Part shown: positions 46,630 to 54,922 of the stretch, one piece after another
Numbering within the stretch: the first letter of the stretch is position 1
Layout: every line of letters begins with the position of its first letter
NCBI RefSeq assembly: GCF_023016045.1
Contig: NZ_JALKAP010000011.1
Location: 62,001-126,000 of the forward strand
Direction: 5' to 3'
Origin: Marinobacter sp. S6332
GTDB lineage: Bacteria > Pseudomonadota > Gammaproteobacteria > Pseudomonadales > Oleiphilaceae
DNA length: 64,000 bases
Position numbers and translations under genes: made by a program
Notes under the pieces: model-generated
The model's input: only the letters and a program-made list of their open reading frames with translations
Told to the model about the DNA's origin: nothing
Databases searched by the model: none

Positions 46630-47004
46630 TTACTGGCTTTGATTGATTTGCTTGCGCATGGACTCAATATTTCGATTGATCTCTTCTACAGCCTGTTTTG
46701 CTTTTGCTGTGTCCGCGCGTGCAGCCGCCAGTTGGGCATCTACTTCGGCTTGCTCCAGCAGCCTTTCCGCCTGTGTGTACTTTTCCTGATCAATCATTTT
46801 TTTCGCATCGGCGACTTTATTCTGGGCATCGTTGAGCAGAATTGGCTCAAATTCACGAGCATCTGCAGCAACGGCCTGCTGAAGAGAGTTCTCTGCCGAC
46901 TGAAGCTCTGCTGTTGGTGGCTTGCCGGGGCTGGCGCAGCCGCTCAAGGTAAGCGCTATACCGGCAATGCCGGCGGTGTATAACTTCGACTTATGCTTAA
47001 TCAT
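46630..47004 (-). CDS. DUF4398 lipoprotein
   Basis: 124 residues from ATG 47004 (AAAGGAGAT upstream). Lipobox LTLSGC, then a helical DUF4398 stretch (ELQSAENSLQQAVAADAREFEPILLNDAQNKVADAKKMIDQEKYTQAERLLEQAEVDAQLAAARADTAKAK split over about 70 residues). Its neighbour, with an OmpA domain, has a related N-terminal region; the two are an operon pair common in pseudomonads and marine gammaproteobacteria. Function unknown. Confidence 0.8.
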   Translation of the reverse strand: MIKHKSKLYTAGIAGIALTLSGCASPGKPPTAELQSAENSLQQAVAADAREFEPILLNDAQNKVADAKKMIDQEKYTQAERLLEQAEVDAQLAAARADTAKAKQAVEEINRNIESMRKQINQSQ

Positions 47005-47327
47005 GCACGATCTCCTTTCGGCGAAATAACTGCAAGGCAGGACAGTGTTCCTTTTGCGAAACTTTCCTACCATCAGATTTGACGGATTCTTTTGAACGGC
47101 GAGATGAACCGTAAAATGCAGGGCGCCAAACGCACCTTGCTTGCTAGTTTAGCAGCATGCTGGAAATCAACCATGACTTGTTCGCAATAAACATAGCTTG
47201 ATGGACATTAGTATAGGTGTGGTTTGTCTGCAAAAAGATGGCGTAACTATTTGTAAAATAATAATTTATTTTGGGGATGTTAGGGGTGAAGTACCTGTCA
47301 CAAAGTAGGCATGACAAAAGGAGATAC

Positions 47328-47417
47328 ATGTCAGCCGCCGCGTGGGGTGCGTTGGACACTAATGATTTAATGGAATTGGTCATGCCACTATGTTGCGGCC
47401 GGAGGTTGAGATCATGA
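47328..47417 (+). CDS. Small ORF, 29 codons, with a strong ribosome site
   Basis: ATG at 47328 preceded by AAAAGGAGATAC, a near-ideal ribosome site, then a 29-residue frame starting MSAAAWGALDTNDLMELVMP to a TGA ending at 47417. Could be a short peptide, a leader, or the 5' remnant of a gene lost in the decayed stretch. The space 47005-47327 upstream is AT-rich and shows no gene. Confidence 0.25.
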   Translation: MSAAAWGALDTNDLMELVMPLCCGRRLRS

Positions 47418-47418
47418 A

Positions 47419-47990
47419 ATGGCCGCAATCCACTTAGCAACCGCCTCTTTTGATCCTAGAGTGAATTTCCCACACTGGTGTACGCCCTCGCATGCGGACG
47501 CTGGAGAGTGCTTGCATTGAGTTGATTTTGACTACTACGCCAAACTGTAGGCGTTAGTTCATTCCGTTTGGGGTTGCCGATCTGTGTGGAATCCAAGGCG
47601 AGAGTATTTCCGATCGAAGGCGCAGAATGCTTCGAATGGGGCGCTTCTTGATGATCGGTTATTGTTTGAATTTGACAAGGATAATAAAGACCTGATCAAC
47701 GCTGGCTGTCTTCCCGAGTGCCACTCTGGTTATCTGGCACTTTCCCCGAAAACGCCTGACTGATTTCCTTCAAGGACTTCGCTTCCCCCGATTCCAGCAT
47801 CGCTAACCAGCGGTGGCCTCTTGGGTACGGCCATCTCTTTGATTCCACGCATACGCCGATCAGCAAGGCGGAAGCCGAGGTCTGGGCTACCGCAGCAATG
47901 GAGCTTTGGCGCTGGGTCTATGGCGGCGGAAAAGTGCTGCCGGGGCTGGTTTACAGACGTGTTGCAGAGGCAAAACTGCTCGATCAATGA
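47419..47990 (+). pseudogene. Degenerate gene with stops and a frameshift
   Basis: One plus-strand frame runs from ATG 47419 through two internal stops (about 47518 and 47548) to a TGA at 47761. A frame shifted by one base opens at 47760 and runs to a TGA ending at 47990 (77 codons, with protein-like runs such as KAEAEVWATAAMELWRWVYGG). The switch at one point looks like a lost base in a once-continuous gene. I do not recognise the family. The region up to 48074 shows nothing else. Confidence 0.3.
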
Positions 47991-48074
47991 ACTGCTAAAT
48001 TTCTCCCGACTCACGCAACATCTTACTGGCTCAGGCGCCATAGCGCGTGTACAAATTAAATCATTTGCAGGAAA

Positions 48075-49172
48075 TCAAGGCTGCTGTCCCTGACAATCAA
48101 TGTCGCCCGTATTTTCATCAGATCGGCTCGGAGTGAGCGCATCCCCTCGCTCCGCGTAGCGCTTGGCCATCACCGCGCACACGAACAGCTGAAGCTGGTG
48201 ATAGAACATGATGGGCAGTACCAGCACGCCCATGGCGGGGTTGCCTGCAAATAGCAGCTTGGCCATGGGCACACCCGAGGCTAGCGTCTTCTTGGAGCCG
48301 CAGAACACGGCCACGATCTCGTCCTCAACCGGAAAGTTCAGGGTCTTGGCGATGCGCTTGGTCAGCCACAGGAATGGGAACAAGAACAGGCACACGCCCA
48401 CGGTCGTCATCACCATCAGGCTAAGGCCATGCTGGCTCCAAAAGCCATCGGCCACCGAGTCGCTGAACGCGCTCAGCACCAGCAGCAGGATCACGGTGCG
48501 GTCGACCTTGGTCGTCCACGGTTTGATCTTCTGGAACCACGCGCCCACCACCGGGCGCAACAACTGACCCAGCACGAAGGGCAGCAGCAGCATCTGTGCC
48601 ACCCTGAGCATGGTATCGCCCACGTCCATGGCTTGGCCGTCGGCCGCACCGCTGAACATCAGGCTGGCCAGCAGCGGGGTCAGCACCACGCCCAGCAAGG
48701 TCGACAAACTGGCGTTGAGCACGGCCGCCGCCACGTTGCCGCGCGCCAGCGCTGTCATCGCCACAGACGATGACACCGTGGATGGCAGCACCGCCAGGTA
48801 GAAGAAGCCCAGCAGCAAGTCATGCGGTATGAAGCGGCCCACCAGCGCATTGAGCAACAGCCACCACAGCGGAAAGAGCGCAAAGGTGCTGAGCTGCACC
48901 ATCAGGTGCAGCTTCCAGCGCGATGCCCCATGCTTGAGGCTGTCGGTGCTCAGGCCCATGCCGTGCAGGAAGAAGATCAGGAAGATGCCGATGTTGCCCA
49001 CCACGTCCAGGCGCAGCAGACCACCTGTGCGGCCCAGATCCGGGGCGATGGAGGCCAGCGCCACCGCTCCCACCATGCCGATCAAGAACCAGTCGGCTGC
49101 GCCGCTCTGGTGCTTGCGGCTCGCCATGCGTGCGCCTGCCATTTGTTTCAACGATTTCAACACCTTCACCAT
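48075..49172 (-). CDS. Bile acid:sodium symporter (BASS) family transporter
   Basis: 365 residues with about nine or ten membrane helices (for example GNIGIFLIFFLHGMGLS and LLGFFYLAVLPSTVSSSVAMTALARGN). The second half repeats the fold with VFCGSKKTLASGVPMAKLLF, a conserved BASS motif near the sodium and substrate site. Organic acids and steroids are common substrates of the family. It is the last gene of the four-gene mes operon, 101 bp after mesD. The base composition looks more GC-rich than flanking genes. It may import a compound needed by the methionine module, but this is inference. Confidence 0.85.
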   Translation of the reverse strand: MVKVLKSLKQMAGARMASRKHQSGAADWFLIGMVGAVALASIAPDLGRTGGLLRLDVVGNIGIFLIFFLHGMGLSTDSLKHGASRWKLHLMVQLSTFALFPLWWLLLNALVGRFIPHDLLLGFFYLAVLPSTVSSSVAMTALARGNVAAAVLNASLSTLLGVVLTPLLASLMFSGAADGQAMDVGDTMLRVAQMLLLPFVLGQLLRPVVGAWFQKIKPWTTKVDRTVILLLVLSAFSDSVADGFWSQHGLSLMVMTTVGVCLFLFPFLWLTKRIAKTLNFPVEDEIVAVFCGSKKTLASGVPMAKLLFAGNPAMGVLVLPIMFYHQLQLFVCAVMAKRYAERGDALTPSRSDENTGDIDCQGQQP

Positions 49173-49272
49173 CTCGATCTCATCAAGTCATCCAATCAAA
49201 TGGAACGGTCGCACCCGCAGTGCAGGCGCGACCGTTCACATTCACGTGATGGCCCTCGGACGGGGCCCGCGC

Positions 49273-50298
49273 TCACCTCGATGCCAAGCGCTCCTTGGCC
49301 AGCTTCGTGCCTTCGGCCAGAGCTTGCAGCTTGCGCTCCGCCACCTCACGCGGCATGGGCGCCATGCCGCAGTTCGTGCAGGGAAACAGTCGCTCTTTGG
49401 GCACGAACTGCAAGGCCTGGCCGATGGCGTCAGCAACTTCCGCTGGCGTCTCGACCACATCGCTGGCCACATCGATCACGCCGACCAGAACGTCCTTGCC
49501 CTCCAGCAACTTGAGTAGCTCAAGTGGCACATGCGAATGCATGCACTCCAGGCTCACCTGGTCGATGCGGCTCTTGGCCAGCGCGGGAAACACCAGTTCG
49601 TACTGACGCCATTCTTCGCCTAAGGTGCTCTTCCAGTCAGTGTTGGCCTGGATCCCGTAGCCATAGCAGATGTGCACCGCACTCTTGCAGGTCAGGCCCT
49701 GCGCCGCGCGCTCCAGCGCCTTCACACCCCAGTCGTCGGCATCCTTCATGTAGACATTGAAGGCGGGCTCGTCGAACTGGATGACGTCCACGCCATCAGC
49801 CTGCAGCGCCAGCGCCTCCTGGTTGAGCAACTCGGCAAAAGTAAAGGCCAGCTTGGCCTTGTCCCCGTAGAAGCGGTCAGCCACCGTGTCGACGATGGTC
49901 ATCGGGCCCGGCAGGGTGAACTTGAGTTTCTTCTTCGTGTGGGCGCGCGCCAGTTGCGCCTCGAAGGCGTGGACGCGGCCCTTCATGCGCAGCTTTGATA
50001 CCACCTGCGGCACCATCGCGTCGTAGCGGTTGTCGCGGATGCCCATCTTCACTTTATTGTCGAAGTCGATGCCCTCGACCTGCTCCAGAAAACCGTGCAC
50101 GAAGTGCTGCCGAGATTGTTCGCCGTCGCAAACGATGTCCAGACCGGCGTCTTCCTGGGCCTTGATCCACAACAGGGTCGCGTCGGCCTTGGCCTGGATG
50201 AGTGCGTCGCCTTCAGCCGCCCATTTGGGCCAGAGCTTGTTGGTTTCAGCCAGCCAGGCGGGCTTGGGCAGGCTGCCGACGATGGAAGTCTCAAACAT
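49273..50298 (-). CDS. mesD: Core methionine synthase MesD (folate-independent type)
   Basis: 341 residues, corresponding only to the catalytic half of MetE. The zinc ligand set expected from MetE is present: His209 and Cys211 in VHICYGYG, Glu251 in SLECMHSH and Cys310 in CTNCGMAP. Homocysteine/substrate-loop residues DEPAF and GSLPKP are also visible. The whole N-terminal half of MetE is absent, as in the core methionine synthases. Adjacency to DUF1852 assigns it to the MesD group, which I recall as needing MesX and oxygen and not using methylfolate. AAGGA precedes the ATG. Confidence 0.88.
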   Translation of the reverse strand: MFETSIVGSLPKPAWLAETNKLWPKWAAEGDALIQAKADATLLWIKAQEDAGLDIVCDGEQSRQHFVHGFLEQVEGIDFDNKVKMGIRDNRYDAMVPQVVSKLRMKGRVHAFEAQLARAHTKKKLKFTLPGPMTIVDTVADRFYGDKAKLAFTFAELLNQEALALQADGVDVIQFDEPAFNVYMKDADDWGVKALERAAQGLTCKSAVHICYGYGIQANTDWKSTLGEEWRQYELVFPALAKSRIDQVSLECMHSHVPLELLKLLEGKDVLVGVIDVASDVVETPAEVADAIGQALQFVPKERLFPCTNCGMAPMPREVAERKLQALAEGTKLAKERLASR

Positions 50299-50331
50299 GG
50301 AGGATTCCTTATAAGGTAAATAGTGGTCAGA

Positions 50332-51312
50332 TCAATGCGTGGCTTCGGCGGCCCATTGCTCAAGGATGTGCTGGTGCGGCTTGATGAACTGCTCTTGCGT
50401 AAATTTGCCCTGCTTGACGGCCAACTGGCTGCGCTCCGCCCGGTCATAGACGATCTGCGTCAACGAGCAATCGTCACGATTCAGGCTTGGGTGATAAACC
50501 TGCCCTGCCACGGAGTTGGCGTTGTAGATCTCGGGACGGTAGATGCGCTGGAAAGCCTCCATCGTGCTGATGGTGCCGATCAGTTCGAGATCCGTGTAGT
50601 CGCTCAGCAGGTCGCCAAAGAAGTAAAAGGCCAAGGGGGCCACGCTCTTGGGCGGCATGAAGAAGCGAACCTGCATCCCCATTTTCGCGAAGTATTGATC
50701 GGTCAAGGACAGCTCGTTTTGCTGGTACTCCACGCCCAGGATGGGGTGGTGATTGACCGTGCGCCGGTAGGTTTTGCTGGTCGACACGCTCAGACAAACG
50801 ACTGGAAGCTTGCTGAAGCGTTCCTGGTAGGCACGGGAGTTAACGAAGTGCTTGAAAAGCGTGCCATGCAGGACGCCAAAGTTGTCGGGGAGGCTGAACT
50901 CGGCCCGGTCGGCGTTGTGCTCGGGTAGCACGACGCTGAAGTCGTAATCACGCACATACGACGAGAAGTTATTGCCCACGATGCCGTCGATACGACGGTT
51001 CAACTTCTTATCGACGATGTAGGTCTTCAAGATCTCGAAAGAGGGAAATGCCGCGTCGGTCTGCACACCAATATCCAGCTCGACGGAGATGATCTCCAGC
51101 TCGACGGCGTAGCGATCACCGGTGGGGTTGTCCCAATGCGCCAGGTCGTTGAAACGATTGTCGATCATCTTCAGCGTTCTGCGCAGGTTTTTCTGCCGAC
51201 TCTCTCCACGTGCTAGGTTGGCAAAATTAGTCGTCAGGCGGGTACTGTCCGACGGGACATAGTGCTCATCGAAACGGATGCTCTTGAGGCTATAAGTAAA
51301 ATCTGTGTTCAT
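50332..51312 (-). CDS. mesX: DUF1852 protein MesX
   Basis: 326 residues of the DUF1852 family, recognised from MNTDFTYSLKSIRFDEHY, NFSSYVRDYDFSVVLPEHN, and YRPEIYNANSVAGQVYHP. No classical enzyme motif is visible. The family is known almost only next to MesD and is required for its activity in the described systems (recollection of published work; mechanism unresolved). Gene order is FMN reductase, mesX, mesD, transporter. Spacing from mesX to mesD is 33 bp. Confidence 0.87.
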   Translation of the reverse strand: MNTDFTYSLKSIRFDEHYVPSDSTRLTTNFANLARGESRQKNLRRTLKMIDNRFNDLAHWDNPTGDRYAVELEIISVELDIGVQTDAAFPSFEILKTYIVDKKLNRRIDGIVGNNFSSYVRDYDFSVVLPEHNADRAEFSLPDNFGVLHGTLFKHFVNSRAYQERFSKLPVVCLSVSTSKTYRRTVNHHPILGVEYQQNELSLTDQYFAKMGMQVRFFMPPKSVAPLAFYFFGDLLSDYTDLELIGTISTMEAFQRIYRPEIYNANSVAGQVYHPSLNRDDCSLTQIVYDRAERSQLAVKQGKFTQEQFIKPHQHILEQWAAEATH

Positions 51313-51357
51313 GACTATTCTCGAAACGGATTAGCTGAATAAATGACGATGGATGAT

Positions 51358-52029
51358 TCAAACCGCCAGTGAGCGTTCAGCGTTGGAGGAAATGCTGTGT
51401 TGCGTCAGTTCCAACAGGGGCAATGCCCGTTGAACCGCCAATCTGGCTCGCTCGTTCACGGCCTCGTCGCTCAGGCGGCGATCCACGAAATCCTTGTCGG
51501 TGGCGTAGACGCCCAGGGGCAACGTGCGTGCCTGGAAAAAGCTGAACAGCGGCCGCAGTTGATGGTCGATCACCAGGGCGTGGCGCTCGCTGCCGCCATT
51601 GGCGGCCAGCAACACCGGCGTGTCGATCAGGGCCTCTTGCTCAATGAGGTCGAAGAAGTGCTTGAACAGGCCCGTGTACGAACCACGGAAAACCGGGCTG
51701 ACGACGACCAGTACATCGGCCTGCTCGGCCGCTGCCAACGCCTGTTCCACAGAGGCAGGTACCTGAGTGCGCCAGACCGAGCCGGTGAGCTGTGGCGCTA
51801 TCAAACCCAAATCGACCAAGTGCGGGAAGCACGACACCTGATCAGCAATTAAGTCAAGCAGGTGCTGGGCCAGACCTGCCGATTTGGAGGGGCTTTGAAG
51901 TCCGCCGGAAACCGCCACGACGCGAAGTGGACGTGTCATTTTGGCGTTCAGGTCAGCCGACCAGGGCGACGCTGCTTGGCGAGCCATCCCCCCAGCCTCC
52001 GGGAAATTCGAATTTTTAGACAGTGTCAT
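51358..52029 (-). CDS. NAD(P)H-dependent FMN reductase (MsuE/SsuE type)
   Basis: 223 residues from ATG 52029 (GGAG five bases upstream). A start at 51939, giving MTRPLRVVAVSGG, would fit the usual length of about 190. Flavodoxin-like fold with VAVSGGLQSPSKS as the phosphate loop and the family's SPVFRGSYTGLFKHFFDLI block. Supplies reduced FMN; as first gene of the mes operon it probably serves the oxygen-dependent MesD/MesX reaction. Function in that reaction is inferred from position. Confidence 0.85.
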   Translation of the reverse strand: MTLSKNSNFPEAGGMARQAASPWSADLNAKMTRPLRVVAVSGGLQSPSKSAGLAQHLLDLIADQVSCFPHLVDLGLIAPQLTGSVWRTQVPASVEQALAAAEQADVLVVVSPVFRGSYTGLFKHFFDLIEQEALIDTPVLLAANGGSERHALVIDHQLRPLFSFFQARTLPLGVYATDKDFVDRRLSDEAVNERARLAVQRALPLLELTQHSISSNAERSLAV

Positions 52030-52175
52030 AGCCGCTCCGATGCATGCAAACAAACGATGGGCGCCATTTTCCCGACCTGATTCAATGAAGTAAAATGGTA
52101 TTAATTCACCAACCCATGAACAGGAATCATTGATTGCTTTAGCGCATCGGTATGGAATGCCACCCTTGCTACTAG

Positions 52176-52598
52176 TGGCTACTCAAGGTGGTCTCGCCTT
52201 ACCTCACGGCTTGGCCGGACGTGGAGGTGGACGTGAAACAGGAATTCCAGTTCGATGGCATTAGCGCCCTGTTTGGCTACGAGATCGATCTGCTGGTACC
52301 ACCTGATCCGCTGTTCAAGCCAGACCTGAAGTTCGAGCCAGTGTTTGACTACGAGCAGGTGCTCGTCGTGGCCAAGCGCCACAAAGCCATTGAAACCACC
52401 GACATCATGGTGCAAATGGTGGCCAGCGGCCGTGGCGTGCCGGGCGCTGAGGGCGTCGCAGTGCTTGCGCGTTATGCCGCCTTTTGCGGCGTCAGCACCT
52501 GCGCATCGATGTGGTCCAAGTACGGAGTCTCCATCGGCAAGCTGTTCGGCACGGCAGGTGCGTTCACGCGATTGATCGTCCAGAGCTGGAACAGTTAG
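52176..52598 (+). pseudogene. Remnant of a MetR-like LysR regulator
   Basis: The plus-strand frame from 52176 opens as WLLKVVSPYLTAWPDVEVDV, then GYEIDLLVPPDPLFKPDL and FEPVFDYEQVLVVAKRHKA, clearly the effector domain of a MetR-type regulator. No DNA-binding domain precedes it. After RHKA the text jumps to ETTDIMVQMVASGRGV, skipping about 55-60 residues present in MetR proteins, and after that the frame loses similarity although a neighbouring frame may resume (52484-52672). It is divergent from the mes operon, the place a regulator of it would be expected. Confidence 0.75.
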
Positions 52599-52795
52599 TC
52601 CATCTGATCGATTGCCAGATTCTTGAGATACGACCAAGCACTCAACTGTGGCAGAAAAAGCCACGGATCTGAGGTGCTACGAATGTTCGCTTTTGTTTAA
52701 GAGCGGTGGCCAAGACTAGGGGTAATGTCATCATAATCCGGTCGAGAGGGCCAGATATGAAGTTAAGAACAGGAGTTAAAGAGTTTTTCAAGTAA

Positions 52796-52872
52796 TGGTG
52801 GGCCCACCTGGACTCGAACCAGGGACCAAAGGATTATGAGTCCTCTGCTCTAACCAACTGAGCTATAGGCCC
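52796..52872 (-). tRNA. tRNA with CAU anticodon (Ile2 or elongator Met)
   Basis: 77 nt including an encoded CCA: 7-bp acceptor stem (GGGCCTA with TGGGCCC), D-arm AGCTCAGTTGGTTAGAGC, anticodon loop CTCATAA with CAT, T-loop TTCGAGT. The body, and the TTTGGTC variable region, look more like the lysidine-modified tRNA-Ile2 than elongator tRNA-Met; identity cannot be settled from sequence by eye. Lies just after rpoD on the same strand and borders the foreign-looking block. Confidence 0.93.
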
Positions 52873-52905
52873 ATTCAGCGAACGCTGTCTGGAAAATGTT
52901 CCCCT

Positions 52906-52953
52906 GAGGGAACAAAGCGGGCGCCATTATACCGGGGAGGTGCGGCGCCCGCT
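52906..52953 (-). terminator. Intrinsic terminator after rpoD
   Basis: AGCGGGCGCC (52916-52925) and GGCGCCCGCT (52944-52953) form a perfect 10-bp stem followed on the minus strand by TTTGTT. A smaller hairpin GTTCCC-CTGA-GGGAAC (52898-52913) overlaps the tail, just before the tRNA. Confidence 0.75.
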
Positions 52954-52966
52954 ACTGTTGTGATGC

Positions 52967-54820
52967 TTATCCGTTGCCTTGATCGTCAATAAAGCCGCGC
53001 AAATGGTCGGATCGGGAAGGATGACGCAGTTTACGCAGTGCTTTTGCTTCGATTTGACGGATACGCTCACGGGTTACGTCGAACTGTTTGCCGACTTCTT
53101 CCAGAGTGTGGTCCGTGTTCATCTCGATGCCGAAGCGCATACGAAGCACCTTGGATTCGCGAGCAGTGAGGCCGGAAAGCACGGAGCGTGTGGCTTCGCG
53201 AAGGCCTTCTGCCGTTGCCGAGTCCACAGGCGAGAGCGCTTGAATATCTTCAATGAAGTCGCCCAGATGGCTGTCTTCATCGTCACCAATCGGCGTCTCC
53301 ATGGAGATCGGCTCTTTCGCGATCTTCAGCACTTTACGAATTTTGTCTTCCGGCATCTCCATGCGCTCACCCAACTCTTCCGGGGTGGGCTCGCGGCCCA
53401 TTTCCTGCAGCATCTGGCGGGAAATCCGGTTGAGCTTGTTGATGGTTTCAATCATGTGCACCGGAATACGAATGGTGCGTGCCTGATCCGCAATAGAGCG
53501 GGTGATGGCCTGACGAATCCACCAAGTGGCGTAGGTAGAGAACTTGTATCCACGACGGTACTCAAACTTATCAACGGCTTTCATCAGGCCGATGTTGCCT
53601 TCCTGAATTAGGTCGAGGAACTGTAGGCCGCGGTTGGTGTACTTCTTCGCGATAGAAATAACCAGTCGCAGGTTAGCCTCAACCATTTCTTTCTTGGCGC
53701 GGCGGGCTCTTGCTTCGCCAATTGAGACCCGGCGGTTAATTTCTTTGATATCTACAACGTCTAGATCCACTTCAGTCTGCACATTCATGATGCGCTTCTG
53801 GAGGCGGACTATCTCATCCATGCGCTCGTTAATGGCAGCAGCGTAAGGCTTTTTGCTTTTGGCAATTTTTTCGCCCCATTCCAGATTGGCTTCATTGCCA
53901 GGGAATGATTTGATGAAATCCTTTCGTGGCATTTTGCATTCGCGAACACAGATCTTGAGAATTGCGCGCTCGTTCTCGCGAATCAGATCGTTGGTAGAGC
54001 GAACTACGTTGACGAGTTCATCAAACGCTTTGTTGCCAAGTTTGAAGGGCGCGAAAATCTGCCCCAAATCGTTCAATGCAACCTGAGTTTTCTTATCTGC
54101 ACGGCCATGCTTGGCCAGAAGCTTTTCGGCTTCATCGAGCTTTTCCCGGAGCAGCTCAAAACGCAAGCGCGTTTCTTCCGGATCTGGCCCGCTCTCTGGT
54201 TCTTCTTCCTCTTCATCGTCGTCTGCATCCTCGTCAGACTGGTCTTCGTCTGAGGTTTCAGGCTTCGGAGGAGGTTCCGGCATAAACGGCTCTGCACCGT
54301 CTGGGTCCAGAAAACCGGTGATGATGTCGGTGATACGACCTTCGTTTTCAATGATGCGGTCGTAGGCTTGAATAACGGTGCCAACAGTACCCGGGAAGTG
54401 GGCAACCGCTGCCATAACATCGCGAATGCCTTCTTCGATGCGCTTGGCAATAACGATCTCGCCTTCACGGGTCAGCAGCTCAACGGTACCCATTTCGCGC
54501 ATGTACATGCGAACCGGGTCTGTGGTGCGGCCAGCATCAGATTCAACAGCGGCAAGAGCGGCGGCAGCTTCAGCGGCAGCGGCTTCGTCAGCAGTGGAAT
54601 CGCCATCGGTCATCAGCAGAGTATCGGCATCCGGTGCTACCTCGGATACCTGAATGCCCATGTCGTTGATCATGCGAATGATGTCTTCGACCTGATCCGG
54701 GTCGGCAATGTCTTCCGGGAGGTGGTCGTTTACCTCGGCGTAAGTCAGGTAGCCTTGTTCCTTGCCTCGTGCGATGAGGTCTTTCAATCTTGATTTCTGC
54801 GAATTGCCTGACATAGACAC
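52967..54820 (-). CDS. rpoD: Primary sigma factor RpoD (sigma-70)
   Basis: 617 residues. Region 1.1 at the N terminus, an acidic spacer ([19 protein letters not shown]), region 2 ([61 protein letters not shown]), region 3 and region 4 ([20 protein letters not shown], which binds the -35 element). Each region is complete. Last gene of the macromolecular-synthesis operon. Confidence 0.97.
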   Translation of the reverse strand: MSMSGNSQKSRLKDLIARGKEQGYLTYAEVNDHLPEDIADPDQVEDIIRMINDMGIQVSEVAPDADTLLMTDGDSTADEAAAAEAAAALAAVESDAGRTTDPVRMYMREMGTVELLTREGEIVIAKRIEEGIRDVMAAVAHFPGTVGTVIQAYDRIIENEGRITDIITGFLDPDGAEPFMPEPPPKPETSDEDQSDEDADDDEEEEEPESGPDPEETRLRFELLREKLDEAEKLLAKHGRADKKTQVALNDLGQIFAPFKLGNKAFDELVNVVRSTNDLIRENERAILKICVRECKMPRKDFIKSFPGNEANLEWGEKIAKSKKPYAAAINERMDEIVRLQKRIMNVQTEVDLDVVDIKEINRRVSIGEARARRAKKEMVEANLRLVISIAKKYTNRGLQFLDLIQEGNIGLMKAVDKFEYRRGYKFSTYATWWIRQAITRSIADQARTIRIPVHMIETINKLNRISRQMLQEMGREPTPEELGERMEMPEDKIRKVLKIAKEPISMETPIGDDEDSHLGDFIEDIQALSPVDSATAEGLREATRSVLSGLTARESKVLRMRFGIEMNTDHTLEEVGKQFDVTRERIRQIEAKALRKLRHPSRSDHLRGFIDDQGNG

Positions 54821-54922
54821 CCTGTGAACTCGCTTAAATAAATAAAAAATGAAACAGCCATTATAGCTGTCGCTCTAATGCACTGCCACCGAATGGTTAG
54901 ATGGTGATCAATGCGCCAAGTT

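Noticed and set aside
46990..48074. Insertion sequence at the left edge of the mes block
   Set aside because: No transposase motif and no terminal inverted repeats could be found by eye.
48822..49518. Two overlapping plus-strand frames of about 230 codons
   Set aside because: They cover the transporter gene and the mesD end in antisense and carry Arg/His/Pro-rich nonsense text.
52179..52664. 161-codon minus-strand frame
   Set aside because: Antisense to the MetR-like fragment, whose plus-strand text is clearly regulator-like.
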